Positions 55,401 to 64,000 of a DNA stretch of 64,000 nt are shown in pieces (the stretch's first letter is position 1; each line of letters opens with the position of its first letter). Below the pieces are notes generated by a model that searched no databases, had not been told where the DNA came from, and was given only the letters and a program-made list of their open reading frames with translations. The position numbers and the translations under genes were made by a program. Source of the DNA: Siphonodentalium dalli (taxonomy: Eukaryota; Mollusca; Scaphopoda; Gadilida; Siphonodentaliidae); NCBI GenBank assembly GCA_032622095.1, contig CP136062.1, forward strand, positions 153,010,875-153,074,874. The letters are read 5' to 3'.

Positions 55401-56179
55401 GTGCATTACCAGAGGCAATTCTTAGATCACCATTACGCCCTCTTATGGTGTATATTGGCAAGTATATCTGCCCCTGTCGTAGGATGTGATAGACTAAATG
55501 TGATTAAAACGTACTCGGTATTTGCGTAATTGGATGTACTAAATGTGATTAGAAACGTATTCGGTGTTTGCATACTGTAATCATGTAACGAAGATCGACA
55601 AGTTTGGCCTGATTATTATTCTGCATGCTATTTCAGACTATTATAAGAAGAGATATACCATCTTTAAGCCCTCGTTCCACTTTCATTCACTTACATATAC
55701 TTCAGGCAGTTAAGTATCGTGTTATTCTCACAGCTAGTCGACACTCATTTAAACAACTTAAATCTCGCTCTCTGTCCGACACATGGGCAGTAGCTGATAA
55801 AGAGCAACATTTATTTTAAACTGGGAATAATTAGCCAGCATAGCACCATGAACAGAGGAGCACCTGGATGAGATGACCGGGTGTCCTCAACATATTAGTC
55901 TAACCCAATAGATTGATTTATACATCTCTATGTACATGTAAAACCCAATTGTCATTTATTTTTGCGATCTAATGTGTTTATGATGTTCATGTTATGACCC
56001 CAATAAAAAAATATTAAAAAGCAAAAACAAAACAAACATCAAATCCAACCACGTCGACTGTACGATTTAAAAAATGATAACGTCAAGTGCACACAGTTGT
56101 AAATAAATAAATACTTCTTTATTGGTGGGACGAATTAATCGCGATAAACAAAATGGCAATTAAGATGAGCCACTACAGA
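55401..56179. other. No gene seen
   Basis: TACTCGGTATTTGCGTAATT-type short repeat near 55512 and 55558. The frame 55625-55819 has no recognised motif. An A-rich, polyadenylated-looking stretch lies at about 56003-56036. Confidence 0.4.
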
Positions 56180-57928
56180 ATTATTATTATTATTATTATT
56201 ATTGGTGTTGTTTTCTTTACGAAATCACTCATGAAGAGGAATATTAGTGAAATGTTGGCGACTGAACCACAGTCGTAGCAACATTCACTAGACAGTGTGC
56301 ATAGATGTTACCTTGCGTAGTATTCTAGATGTTCCCAACAGGGCGTTTTTTTGGATGAGAGGGATGGAAATGTTTGTTGGCAGGTGTTTCAGCCATTTAG
56401 AGAGATTTTTACTGACCGCACCTGTAGCTCCTATTACTATCGGAATTATCTGTGTTCTCAGGTCCCACATTCTGCTTACTTCAATTTGGAGGTCAATATA
56501 TTTCTTTACTTTCTCTGTTTCCTTATTAATTACCATATAGTCACTTGGGACCGACCCATCCAGCAATAGACAGTTCCCTTCGTCCTTGTCTTTGACGATA
56601 ATGTCTGGCCTATTGGCTGGAATTGTGCGATCCGTTTGAACTGGTGTGTCCCAAATGACGGTGATGTTATTTTTGGATACTACATTCTGTGGTTGGTGTT
56701 CGTACCACTTGTCAGAGGTATGGATACCGTAATGTTTGCATAGACACCAGTGTACGTAGAGACCAACACTATTGTGTCTCTATATGTACTCTGTTTGGGC
56801 TAGTACAGGGCACGCTGATATAATGTGCTCGATGGTTTCGGGATACCTATGGCAAACTCTACAAGTGGGATCTACATTCAACTTCATAATTTTATTTTGG
56901 TAATGTCGTGTTGTAATCGCCTGGTCTTGTGCGGCAATTATTTGGGCTTCTGTTTCACCTTTCAAGCCTGCCGACTGAAGCCATCCAAAAGATGCTATCT
57001 CATCGAGGCCGTTTTCTTTCATCATTCTCGCGGGCTGTCCATGCATTCGTTTCTCAACAAAGGTGTTTCTACGTTTTTCTATTATTTTCAGTTTGAGTTT
57101 ATCTTTCAGTGTCTTTCTGTCATTGTCACATGTATTGTTAGTATCGTCGTCTGCTCTCGTTACCTCATATTCATCTTTGAACCCTGCCGCTTGTTTCATC
57201 AATGAAAATCTGTTTTTAGTATTCTCATATTTCTCCAGAAACTTTGTATTAGCATCTTTCCCCTGTCTAACATATTCAGCCAGCCCAACTATTGAAGTTT
57301 TGAAAGAAGATTCAATCTCAATAAGACCTCTACCACCCTGTCTTCTTGGGAGGTAGAGTCGTTCTACGTCCGCTTTACCATTATGGAGGCCATTAGCTGC
57401 CAACAACTTCCTTGTCTTTCTATCAATCTGCTTTAGTTCAGTTTTTGTCCAATTGATCGCACCAAAGCTATATGTTAGTACAGGGACTGCAGTGCTATTT
57501 ATTCCCATTATTTTATTTTTCCCATGGAGCTCTGATATTATTTGTCTTATTCTTCTTTTATATTCTGCTATGATCTTACTTTTCATTCTGCTCTGTTCAA
57601 TTCCATCATTTTCTTCAACACCTAAATATTTGTACACTCCAGATTGATCCAATTCTTTTATCATACCCCCTGTTTCTAATTCTATGTTGCCGGTTTTCTT
57701 GATTTTTCCCTTCACAAATGTAACCTTTGCGCACTTTTCTAACCCAAATTCCATCCCAATGTCATCGCTGTATGATTTTACGATGTTCAACTGTTCTTCT
57801 AACTGATCTTCATTGCGCGCATACAACTTAATATCATCCATATACAAAAGATGTGTGATGTCAAGATTGTCATTGGAGATCTTCACATTGTAGCCTGTAT
57901 CAGATCTGTTCATTTCTGTTCTAAGTGG
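56180..57928 (-). mobile_element. R4/Dong-like LINE, 5' truncated, in a TAA tract
   Basis: Minus-strand non-LTR element bounded on both sides by (ATT)n: 56180-56203 at its 3' end and 57929-57955 at its 5' end. It carries RT, a CCHC finger and a restriction-like endonuclease. Insertion in TAA repeats with an RLE enzyme is the known behaviour of Dong (R4 clade). The upstream (TAA)n is the tail of the LINE remnant at 57929-58372. Clade assignment rests on target and domain order, not on a tree. Confidence 0.7.
56288..57928 (-). pseudogene. LINE polyprotein: RT, CCHC finger, restriction-like endonuclease
   Basis: Starts in the middle of the RT at PLRTEMNRSDTGY (57928), so the N-terminus and fingers are missing. 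Then HLLYMDDIKLYARNE with the catalytic YMDD (about 57833-57844), GMEFGLEKCA, YKYLGVEE, PVLTYSFGAINW, the thumb-like IDRKTRKLL...RLYLPRRQGGRGL, and the finger CRVCHRYPETIEHIISAC. One in-frame TAG at 56780-56782 interrupts TEYI*RHNSVGLYVHW. The same frame then continues with HTSDKWYEHQPQNV and VIWDTPVQTDRTIPANRPDI IVKDKDE, the R/PD...D core of the restriction-like endonuclease, and ends at 56288. One nonsense codon in some 545 indicates a young copy. The continuous frame upstream to 58042 is flank, not LINE. Confidence 0.85.
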
Positions 57929-58372
57929 AATTATTATTATTATTATTATTATTATATTTACATTTAAAAACTCATTAGACAGTAAATTAGTTTCAATGCG
58001 CTTTACAATAGAAATACAGTTTAAAACAAAGAGATAACACAATATGGATACTAAAAGATATGTGAGTTTAAAAGAGGCCTAGAAAAATAAAAATACTACC
58101 TAAAAACCAGCTACGTACACAGCTAAAAAGTAATAAATCACGAATCGAGAATATATGAAAAATTAGTGAAACGAAAATAAGTGCGAATAATGTCAAATGA
58201 TCAACTGAAAACATTGACGAAACAGATATGTTTTCAGAAACTTTTTACAACTTGCTACAGAGTGACAGCGCCTGATGTTCAGTGGCAGTTTGTTCCATAA
58301 CGCGATGGACACTTCTTGGAAACATAACTTTCCATGCTTATTGTTCGGTTTGCCGCCGATGGTATTCAGGTG
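57929..58372 (-). pseudogene. L2/CR1-like LINE 3' end with (TAA)n tail
   Basis: Minus-strand frame NTIGGKPNNKHGKLCFQEVS, then IALWNKLPLNIRRC and FLKTYLFRQCF with a TGA at 58193-58195: the LWNxLPxxIR...FKxxLKTxLF ending of L2/CR1 polyproteins. The 3' UTR carries TGTAAAGCGCATTGAAAC near 58000, a motif common at L2-type ends, and finishes in (AAT)n at 57929-57955. The R4-like LINE is inserted in that tail. Confidence 0.75.
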
Positions 58373-58475
58373 GAATCCGGTGGAATGACATTATGTGATG
58401 CCATTTGGATATACAACTTATGATAATACACATGTATGTGTAACACTTTGACCAAGAGTATTCTCTATTCCCACC

Positions 58476-58640
58476 AAATATCCACATCAGAGGGTTTCAT
58501 ATCACTTTAAATATCCACATCAGAGGGTTTCATATCACTTTAAACATCCACATCAGAGGGTTTCATATCACTTTAAATATCCACATCAGAGGGTTTCATA
58601 TCACTTTAAATATCCACATCAGAGGGTTTCATATCACTTT
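58476..58640 (+). repeat. 33-bp minisatellite, 5 units
   Basis: AAATATCCACATCAGAGGGT TTCATATCACTTT x 5, with a single AAACATCC variant. Confidence 0.95.
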
Positions 58641-58811
58641 AACATTGGCAACTTCGGGTGACTCTGCTAGTATTGTCCATGTTTAAACATCAAAAATATT
58701 ATTAACCAATCAGGGTCTCTCTTGCATCCGTTGCAGGGCGCTACCAATCGAACTCTGTCACTGTAACCTTAAATCGGACCACACATAATCAATGCCTTCT
58801 GTATCTTCCAG

Positions 58812-59000
58812 TCTACAAGCCAGGTGAATATTTCTACCTATTCCGCCATGAGTCCCAACTAGCCTGGAAGATCTACAAATCGCCGACAAAGAACTGGAAC
58901 AATGCAGTCGCACAATGCTCAGCAGAGGACGGCCGGATTCTTAGAGTGACGGAATAAAGTCAGATCGATTTATTCAACGACGTCGAGAACCGATACCCGG
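58812..59000 (+). pseudogene. Lectin exon 2', premature stop
   Basis: Plus-strand copy of exon 2 (30117-30305), equal length of 189 bp, with the acceptor GTATCTTCCAG and donor CCGG|GTGAGTG kept. The frame reads YKPGEYFYLFRHESQLAWKI and CSAEDGRILRVTE, then TAA at 58955-58957 where the other copy has CAA. About 40 bp of intron on each side is also conserved, and CTGTAACCTTAAATCGGACC upstream matches the end of the LINE remnant before the minus-strand exon. No exon 3' is found to the end of the window. Confidence 0.85.
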
Positions 59001-59099
59001 GTGAGTGAAATACTGCTCACAGTAGAGAGGTGTCGCAATATGAGATAGCGATGGCGATTATTACTATAATGGATATGACTGGTGTCGTTATTGTTGATG

Positions 59100-59416
59100 T
59101 TAACGGGGTACTTTTCACTAAATCCGGCCATTTAAGGGACCATCTCCTTTTATTCTCAACATAATATATGCAACAAATGAACCCATTGAACCATGGATAA
59201 GTGCAAAATACACTACCAAAAGGTAAATTACAAACAACATGGCATTTTAATGAAATTTTTTATTATAATTACCACGTTGTTTGCGTCGTTCATTGAGCAC
59301 ATGGGTGTATTTTACACTAATCCATGGCTGAAATTCATTCATTTGTCGCATATATTCTGTTGAGTATACAAGATGGTTACATAAATGGCCGGATTTAGTG
59401 TACAGTACCCCTTTAA
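59100..59416. mobile_element. TTAA-flanked MITE, copy 2 (317 bp)
   Basis: TTAACGGGGTACTTTTCACT AAATCCGGCCATTTA on the left and TAAATGGCCGGATTTAGTGT ACAGTACCCCTTTAA on the right. TTAA at 59100-59103 and 59413-59416. It shares its termini with 25359-25934. Confidence 0.85.
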
Positions 59417-59575
59417 TGATGATGTTGTTCCGCTTGTTGATGATGATGGTGATAATTTTTTATGATGCCAATGGTGCTGCTGCTGATGGTGGTGAGACGA
59501 TGATGACGGATGATGATGATGATGGTGAGACGACGATGTTGATTATGATGTTGTTGTTGTTGTTGCGGTTGTTGT

Positions 59576-59610
<35 letters not shown>
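59417..59610 (+). repeat. GAT/GTT microsatellite, left part
   Basis: (GAT)n with GTTGTTGTT and GGTGAGACGACGATG interruptions. The same array resumes at 61232 after the inserted element. The 73-codon frame is a repeat translation. Confidence 0.9.
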
Positions 59611-59613
<3 letters not shown>

Positions 59614-61231
59614 AGATGAGCGGTCTTGGCCCCAACGGGGCTTATTTTTCGAGTTTAATTTTTTTCTTTACACACGGAAAAATTATACATCATATGAAAG
59701 TAGAAGATGTAGGCTTCATGTTCCGCCCTGCTGTAAAATGTGAAAGTGGTACCGTTGCCATGGAAACATAATGTAAACAATGTAGACACAGTTTGATATT
59801 AAACCATTTCCGCAAATGGTAGAAACTAATTTAAGCCCATTCTAGGACAGGAACAGACATTGAAGATCAGTTATTGATGATTTGTACACTAAAAATATGT
59901 TCCAACCTGCAGGAAAGTCGTCTTAGGGGTGCTCTTATCCCCTATTGTATTATATATATGAGTTGAAGATTTTGAGATACCTATAACAGGTTGTTACAAT
60001 ATGTTTTGCTTTATAAAATTCACAATTTAAATGTCCGGTTTATAGGGGAAAACATCATTATTCATTATTCAAAAAGTTAATTTGTGTCGCAATGGTTATA
60101 GAACTTCATTTCTTTCCAATAATGAAATTTTGTGTATTTTTTAATATCGTTTCCATGGTGATAGGTATTTCTCAGGGTATTGGGCTTTTTCTGCAGTTTT
60201 ATCAAAACTATATTGAAGCACACGTAAGAAGCCATCATAATATGTATAAATTATTACTGTAACCAATGTAGTATCAAATAAACGTTTCAATTCCAAAATT
60301 ATCGCATTTTTTGCAAAAATTAACAGTTTTTACCCCAAAATAGCAATAAAACCTTCATATCCTATATGTGCATCCTAGCTACTACTGGGATAATTGGGAA
60401 ATAGTAATCTTTGAAAAAGGTTTTGAGACATCTATAACGGGTTGTCATAATACGCTTTGCTTCATAAAATTACATGCTTTAAATGTCAGCTCTATGGGGA
60501 AAAAAACATCACTATTTGGCGACATTTGGTCCGTTTCCATGACAACAGCTGAATAAACCGCATCAATTACCCAACACAGAAGTCCGGATTAAAAGTGCAT
60601 GTCATAAAAAACAAATTTCAAAAAGTTATATTGTGTCGCAAGGGTTATAGGTCTTCATTTCTTTCCAATAACGGCATTTTTTGTATTTTTAAATATCGTT
60701 TCCATGGTAACAGGTATTTCTCTTGGTATTGGGCCTTTTCGGCAGTTTTATCCAAATTAATTTTAAGTACACGTATGATGCCATCATAATAATGTATAAA
60801 CTATTACTGTAACCAATGTAGTATTCAATAAATGTTCCAATTCCAAAATTATCGCTTTTTTTGCAAAAATCACCATTTTTCACCCCAAAATGGCAATAAA
60901 GACCCGTATAACCTATATGTTCATCCTATTTAATAATGGAATCGTTGGAACATATTTATAGTGGACAAATCATCAATAAATGATCTTCAACGTCTGTTCC
61001 TGTCCTAGAATGGGCTTAAATTAGTTTTTACCATTTGCGGAAATGGTTTAATATCAAACTGTGTCTACATTGTTTACATTCTGTTTCCATGGCAACGGCA
61101 CCACATTCACATTTTACAGCAGGGCGGAACATGAAGCCTACATCTTCAACTTTCATATGATATAAAAAAATTCCGTGTGTAAAAGAAAAAATTAACAAAA
61201 ATATTCTGGTCAAGACCGCTCCTCTAGATGA
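59611..61231. mobile_element. 1.6-kb long-TIR element in the GAT array
   Basis: The left arm 59616-59905 (GAGCGGTCTTGGCC ... CATATGAAAGTAGAAGATGT AGGCTTCATG ... TTAAGCCCATTCTAGGACAG) is mirrored by 60950-61225. The interior holds two direct copies of about 420 bp (59966-60380 and 60419-60945: ATATCGTTTCCATGGT, TATTACTGTAACCAATGTAG TAT, CCAAAATTATCGC). TAGATGAG occurs at both outer edges (59613-59620 and 61225-61232), a possible 8-bp TSD. No transposase. Confidence 0.75.
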
Positions 61232-62315
61232 GAATAATGATGTTGACGATGGTGAGACGACGATGTTGATTATGATGTTGTTGTTGCGGTTGTTGTTGAT
61301 GATGCTGAGAATAATGATGTTGACGATGGTGAGACGACGCTGTTGATGATGTTGTTGTTGTGGTTGTTGTTGATGATGATCATTATGGTTGTGATGATTA
61401 TCATGTTGATGATGATGAGAATAATGATGTTGACGATGGTGAGACGACGATGTTGATTATGATGTTGTTGTTGCGGTTGTTGTTGATGATGATCATTATG
61501 GTTGTGATGAGTATCATGTTGATGATGCCTATCGTGCTGCTTATGATGGTGGTGGTGGTGAGACGATGATGAGGATGATTATGAGGAAGATAATGATGAC
61601 TACGATGATGACTATGGTGATGATTATCATATCGATGATGCCGATGTGTTGCTGGTGCTGATGGTGGTGAGACGATGATGACGGATGATGATGATGATGG
61701 TGAGACGACGATGTTGATTATGATGTTGTTGTTGTTGTTCTTGCGGTTGTTGTTGATGATGATGATGATGAGAATAATGATGTTGACGATGGTGAGACGA
61801 CGATGTTGATTATGATGTTGTTGTTGTTGTTGTTGTTCTTGCGGTTGTTGTTGATGATGATGAGAATAATGATGTTGACGATGTTGAGACGACGATGTTG
61901 ATTATGATGTTGTTGTTGTGGTTGTTGTTGATGATGATCATTATGGTGGTGATGATTATCATGTTGATGATGCCTATCGTGCTGCTTATGATGGTGGTGG
62001 TGGTGAGACGATGACGAGGATGATTATGAGGAAGATAATGATGACTACGACGATGGTGATGACTATGGTGATTATCACATCGATGATGCCGATGGTGCTG
62101 CTGATGGTGGTGGTGGTGAGACGATGATGATGGTGAGGTGCTGCTGATGATAGTGGTGATGTTTATACGATGATGACGGACGCGGATGATGATGGTGGAG
62201 ATGGTGGACGACAATGTTGACGATAAGGATGACCACGCCGATGATGATTATGATGGTGATGAGGACGATAATGATGACGACGACGAGGATGATGATGACG
62301 ACGATGATATATACG
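61232..62315 (+). repeat. GAT/GTT higher-order microsatellite
   Basis: A block of about 110-180 bp (AATAATGATGTTGACGATGG TGAGACGACGATGTTGATTA TGATGTTGTTGTTG...) repeats at least five times, ending in GAC/GAT-rich sequence. Frames of Met/Val/Asp/His on either strand are repeat translations. Confidence 0.9.
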
Positions 62316-62404
62316 CTGGCGATCATACAGCATGATTATATGTAAAAAGTGTAAATATGTATGTCAACTCACGATTGAGTGCATTAAAACAAATCGCGAA
62401 CAGA

Positions 62405-62710
62405 CAGACAGACATATCCTACTCTTATAGATACAGCATATGACGCGTGTGGTATGACACTTTTAATCTAAATAGTGTATTATATTACATGTAGATACAG
62501 CATATGACTCGCTCGGTATGATACATTTATTCTATACAGAGTGTACACGTTGTATATATATACTTGTACAGGCATGTTTACTGGGATCTAATTATACCTT
62601 TGTTGCATACGCGGACCAGCTTAGAATGCGACCTGGGAGATATCTACCTAAATTGTGCCACTTCTCCCTATATTCCTGGGGAGAAGTGATTTCTCCCACA
62701 TACTGTATAT
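62405..62710 (+). repeat. Composite repeat R5, left part
   Basis: Two units of the ~65-bp minisatellite (ATACAGCATATGACGCGTGT GGTATGA; ATACAGCATATGACTCGCTC GGTATGA) and CTAAATTGTGCCACTTCTCC, matching the reverse complement of 29000-29470. Confidence 0.75.
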
Positions 62711-63212
62711 AAGGATTAACTGTCATGTGGACTGTTTTTATGGAGATGTAACCGTGAGGTAAGTGGTCATAACTTGTGTAAAACCCGAAGGGTTTTACAT
62801 ACAAGTTATGACCACTTACCTCACGGTTACATCTCCATAAAAACAGTCCACATGCCAGTTAATCATTATATTTATATACATTTAGCGAAAAAGCCACTTT
62901 TGTAAATGTATTTAAACCGAAAAGTGTATCGTGACAAAACCAGCCCAAAATATCCCATATTTCCCTTGGAAAAAGTTAACAGGAACAATTTCTCTTTATA
63001 TTGAAACCCGATAATTTATTAAGTCAATCCTGCACGAGTCCAAATGCGCCCAAAACATTACGCGTTCGTCTTTCCAAACCCAATGACGTGTCGATGTTGT
63101 TATGAGGCTGCAGTTATTAGCTGTTGCGCATTCACCAAGAAATAATTGCAACTAGCCACGTGGGCGCCGACCAATCGGAATGCTGGATTTAGTGATGATC
63201 ACACTTAGTATG
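62711..63212 (+). mobile_element. Hairpin-headed element, copy 3
   Basis: The hairpin at 62711-62867 and the following 345 bp match 34490-34995. Here the unoccupied site is visible: the related repeat at about 28990-29000 reads (reverse strand) ACTGTATATATACCAGTATG, while here ACTGTATATA is followed by the element and then ATATACCAGTATG, consistent with insertion in a TA-rich target and a short duplication of about 3 bp or more. Confidence 0.8.
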
Positions 63213-63329
63213 TAAATATACCAGTATGCATGCATATGTCCAAAACAGCATATTTAAAGTGTATATCCTGATTATAATGGTATTATTATTCATTATATTG
63301 GTTTTACATTGCATGAACATTATTGGATT
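63213..63329 (+). repeat. Composite repeat R5, middle part
   Basis: CCAGTATGCATGCATATGTC CAAAAC ... CCTGATTATAATGG ... TTGCATGAACATTATTGGAT, matching the reverse complement of 28870-28990. Confidence 0.75.
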
Positions 63330-63928
63330 GGTGATGTATATATTATGTTTGGGTGTAAACTCCTCCCTGATTGGTGATGTATATATTATGTTTGGGTGTA
63401 AACTCCTCCCTGATTGGTGATGTATATATTATGTTTGGGTGTAAACTCCTCCCTGATTGGTGATGTATATATTATGTTTGGGTGTAAACTCCTCCCTGAT
63501 TGGTGATGTATATATTATGTTTGGGTGTAAACTCCTCCCTGATTGGTGATGTATATATTATGTTTGGGTGTAAACTCCTCCCTGATTGGTGATGTATATA
63601 TTATGTTTGGGTGTAAACTCCTCCCTGATTGGTGATGTATATATTATGTTTGTGTGTAAACTCCTCCCTGATTGGTGATGTATATATTATGTTTGGGTGT
63701 AAACTCCTCCCTGATTGGTGATGTATATATTATGTTTGGGTGTAAACTCCTCCCTGATTTGTGATGTATATATTATGTTTCGGTGTAAACTCCTCCCTGA
63801 TTGGTGATGTATATATTATGTTTCGGTGTAAACTCCTCCCTGATTGGTGATGTATATATTATGTTTGGGTGTAAACTCCTCCCTGATTGGTGATGTATAT
63901 ATTATGTTTCGGTGTAAACTCCTCCCTG
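63330..63928 (+). repeat. 43-bp minisatellite, 14 units
   Basis: Unit GGTGATGTATATATTATGTT TGGGTGTAAACTCCTCCCTG ATT, almost homogeneous (TTTCGG and TTTGTG variants). The related repeat near 28835-28870 has one unit. Confidence 0.95.
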
Positions 63929-64000
63929 GGTCCACTTCTCCCAAATAAGCAAATATGGAGAAATTATTTCTCACAATTTGAAACTTCTAGGCTGGTCCCT
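63929..64000 (+). repeat. Composite repeat R5, right end
   Basis: CACTTCTCCCAAATAAGCAA ATATGGAGAAATTATTTCTC matches the reverse complement of 28765-28820. It continues to the window edge. Confidence 0.7.

Noticed and set aside
56780..58042. A 420-residue protein starting at 58042
   Set aside because: Its first ~38 codons are the 3' UTR and TAA tail of a different LINE; only the part from 57928 on belongs to the RT.
59417..62315. Met/Asp/Val- and His/Ser-rich frames
   Set aside because: Translations of GAT/GTT and ATC/AAC microsatellite; no non-repeat sequence supports a gene.

Overview
The window is eukaryotic nuclear DNA from an invertebrate, most likely a mollusc. This is inferred from AT-rich sequence crowded with inverted-repeat elements, degraded non-LTR retrotransposons and minisatellites, from introns with canonical GT-AG sites, and from a PAN/apple plus C-type lectin gene and a THAP zinc-finger exon. 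Elements with a tandem core and a (CAGA)n tail, resembling the pearl/DINE type known from bivalves, point the same way. There is no sign of prokaryotic gene organisation. Real coding sequence is sparse, and most open frames are translations of repeats.

Layout. 1-12.7 kb: inverted-repeat elements and LINE remnants, including three-base-TSD (TTA/TAA) PIF/Harbinger-like MITEs. 12.77-13.73 kb: a 38-bp satellite followed directly by a compact candidate gene (TATA box, two exons, AATAAA). 13.7-16.7 kb: dispersed repeats and a GGTGGTATATGT-type minisatellite. 17.36-22.55 kb: a head-to-tail concatemer of nine units, each opening with ACTAG and drawn from two families with related ends. 22.6-28 kb: MITEs and 67-bp near-perfect hairpins. 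28.1-34.1 kb: a minus-strand gene for a secreted PAN/apple plus C-type lectin protein in three exons, its introns filled with LINE, minisatellite and nested foldback elements. 33.09-49.68 kb: an 8,294-bp tandem duplication with no difference seen. Each unit carries lectin exon 1 on the minus strand, a THAP exon, minisatellites, and an inverted frameshifted exon 1 copy on the plus strand. 50.1-51.6 kb: a Tc1/mariner-like MITE and an intact LINE ORF1-type gene without ORF2. 51.7-55.4 kb: degenerate repeats. 56.2-58.4 kb: an R4/Dong-like LINE (RT plus restriction-like endonuclease) inserted in the (TAA)n tail of a second LINE. 58.8-59.0 kb: the plus-strand lectin exon 2 copy with a premature stop. 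59.1-62.3 kb: a TTAA MITE, then a 1.6-kb inverted-repeat element inside a GAT/GTT microsatellite. 62.4-64 kb: a hairpin element and a 43-bp minisatellite of 14 copies.

How it fits together. The lectin locus is an inverted, divergent pair: exons 3-2-1 point left from about 34 kb, and the decayed exons 1'-2' point right from about 40 or 48 kb. The tandem duplication multiplied the exon-1 pair between them. The rest is a record of nested transposition, and several insertions can be dated relative to each other because an uninterrupted paralogue lies in the same window.

Coordinates of repeats are by eye and usually good to a few bases. No database or alignment program was used.
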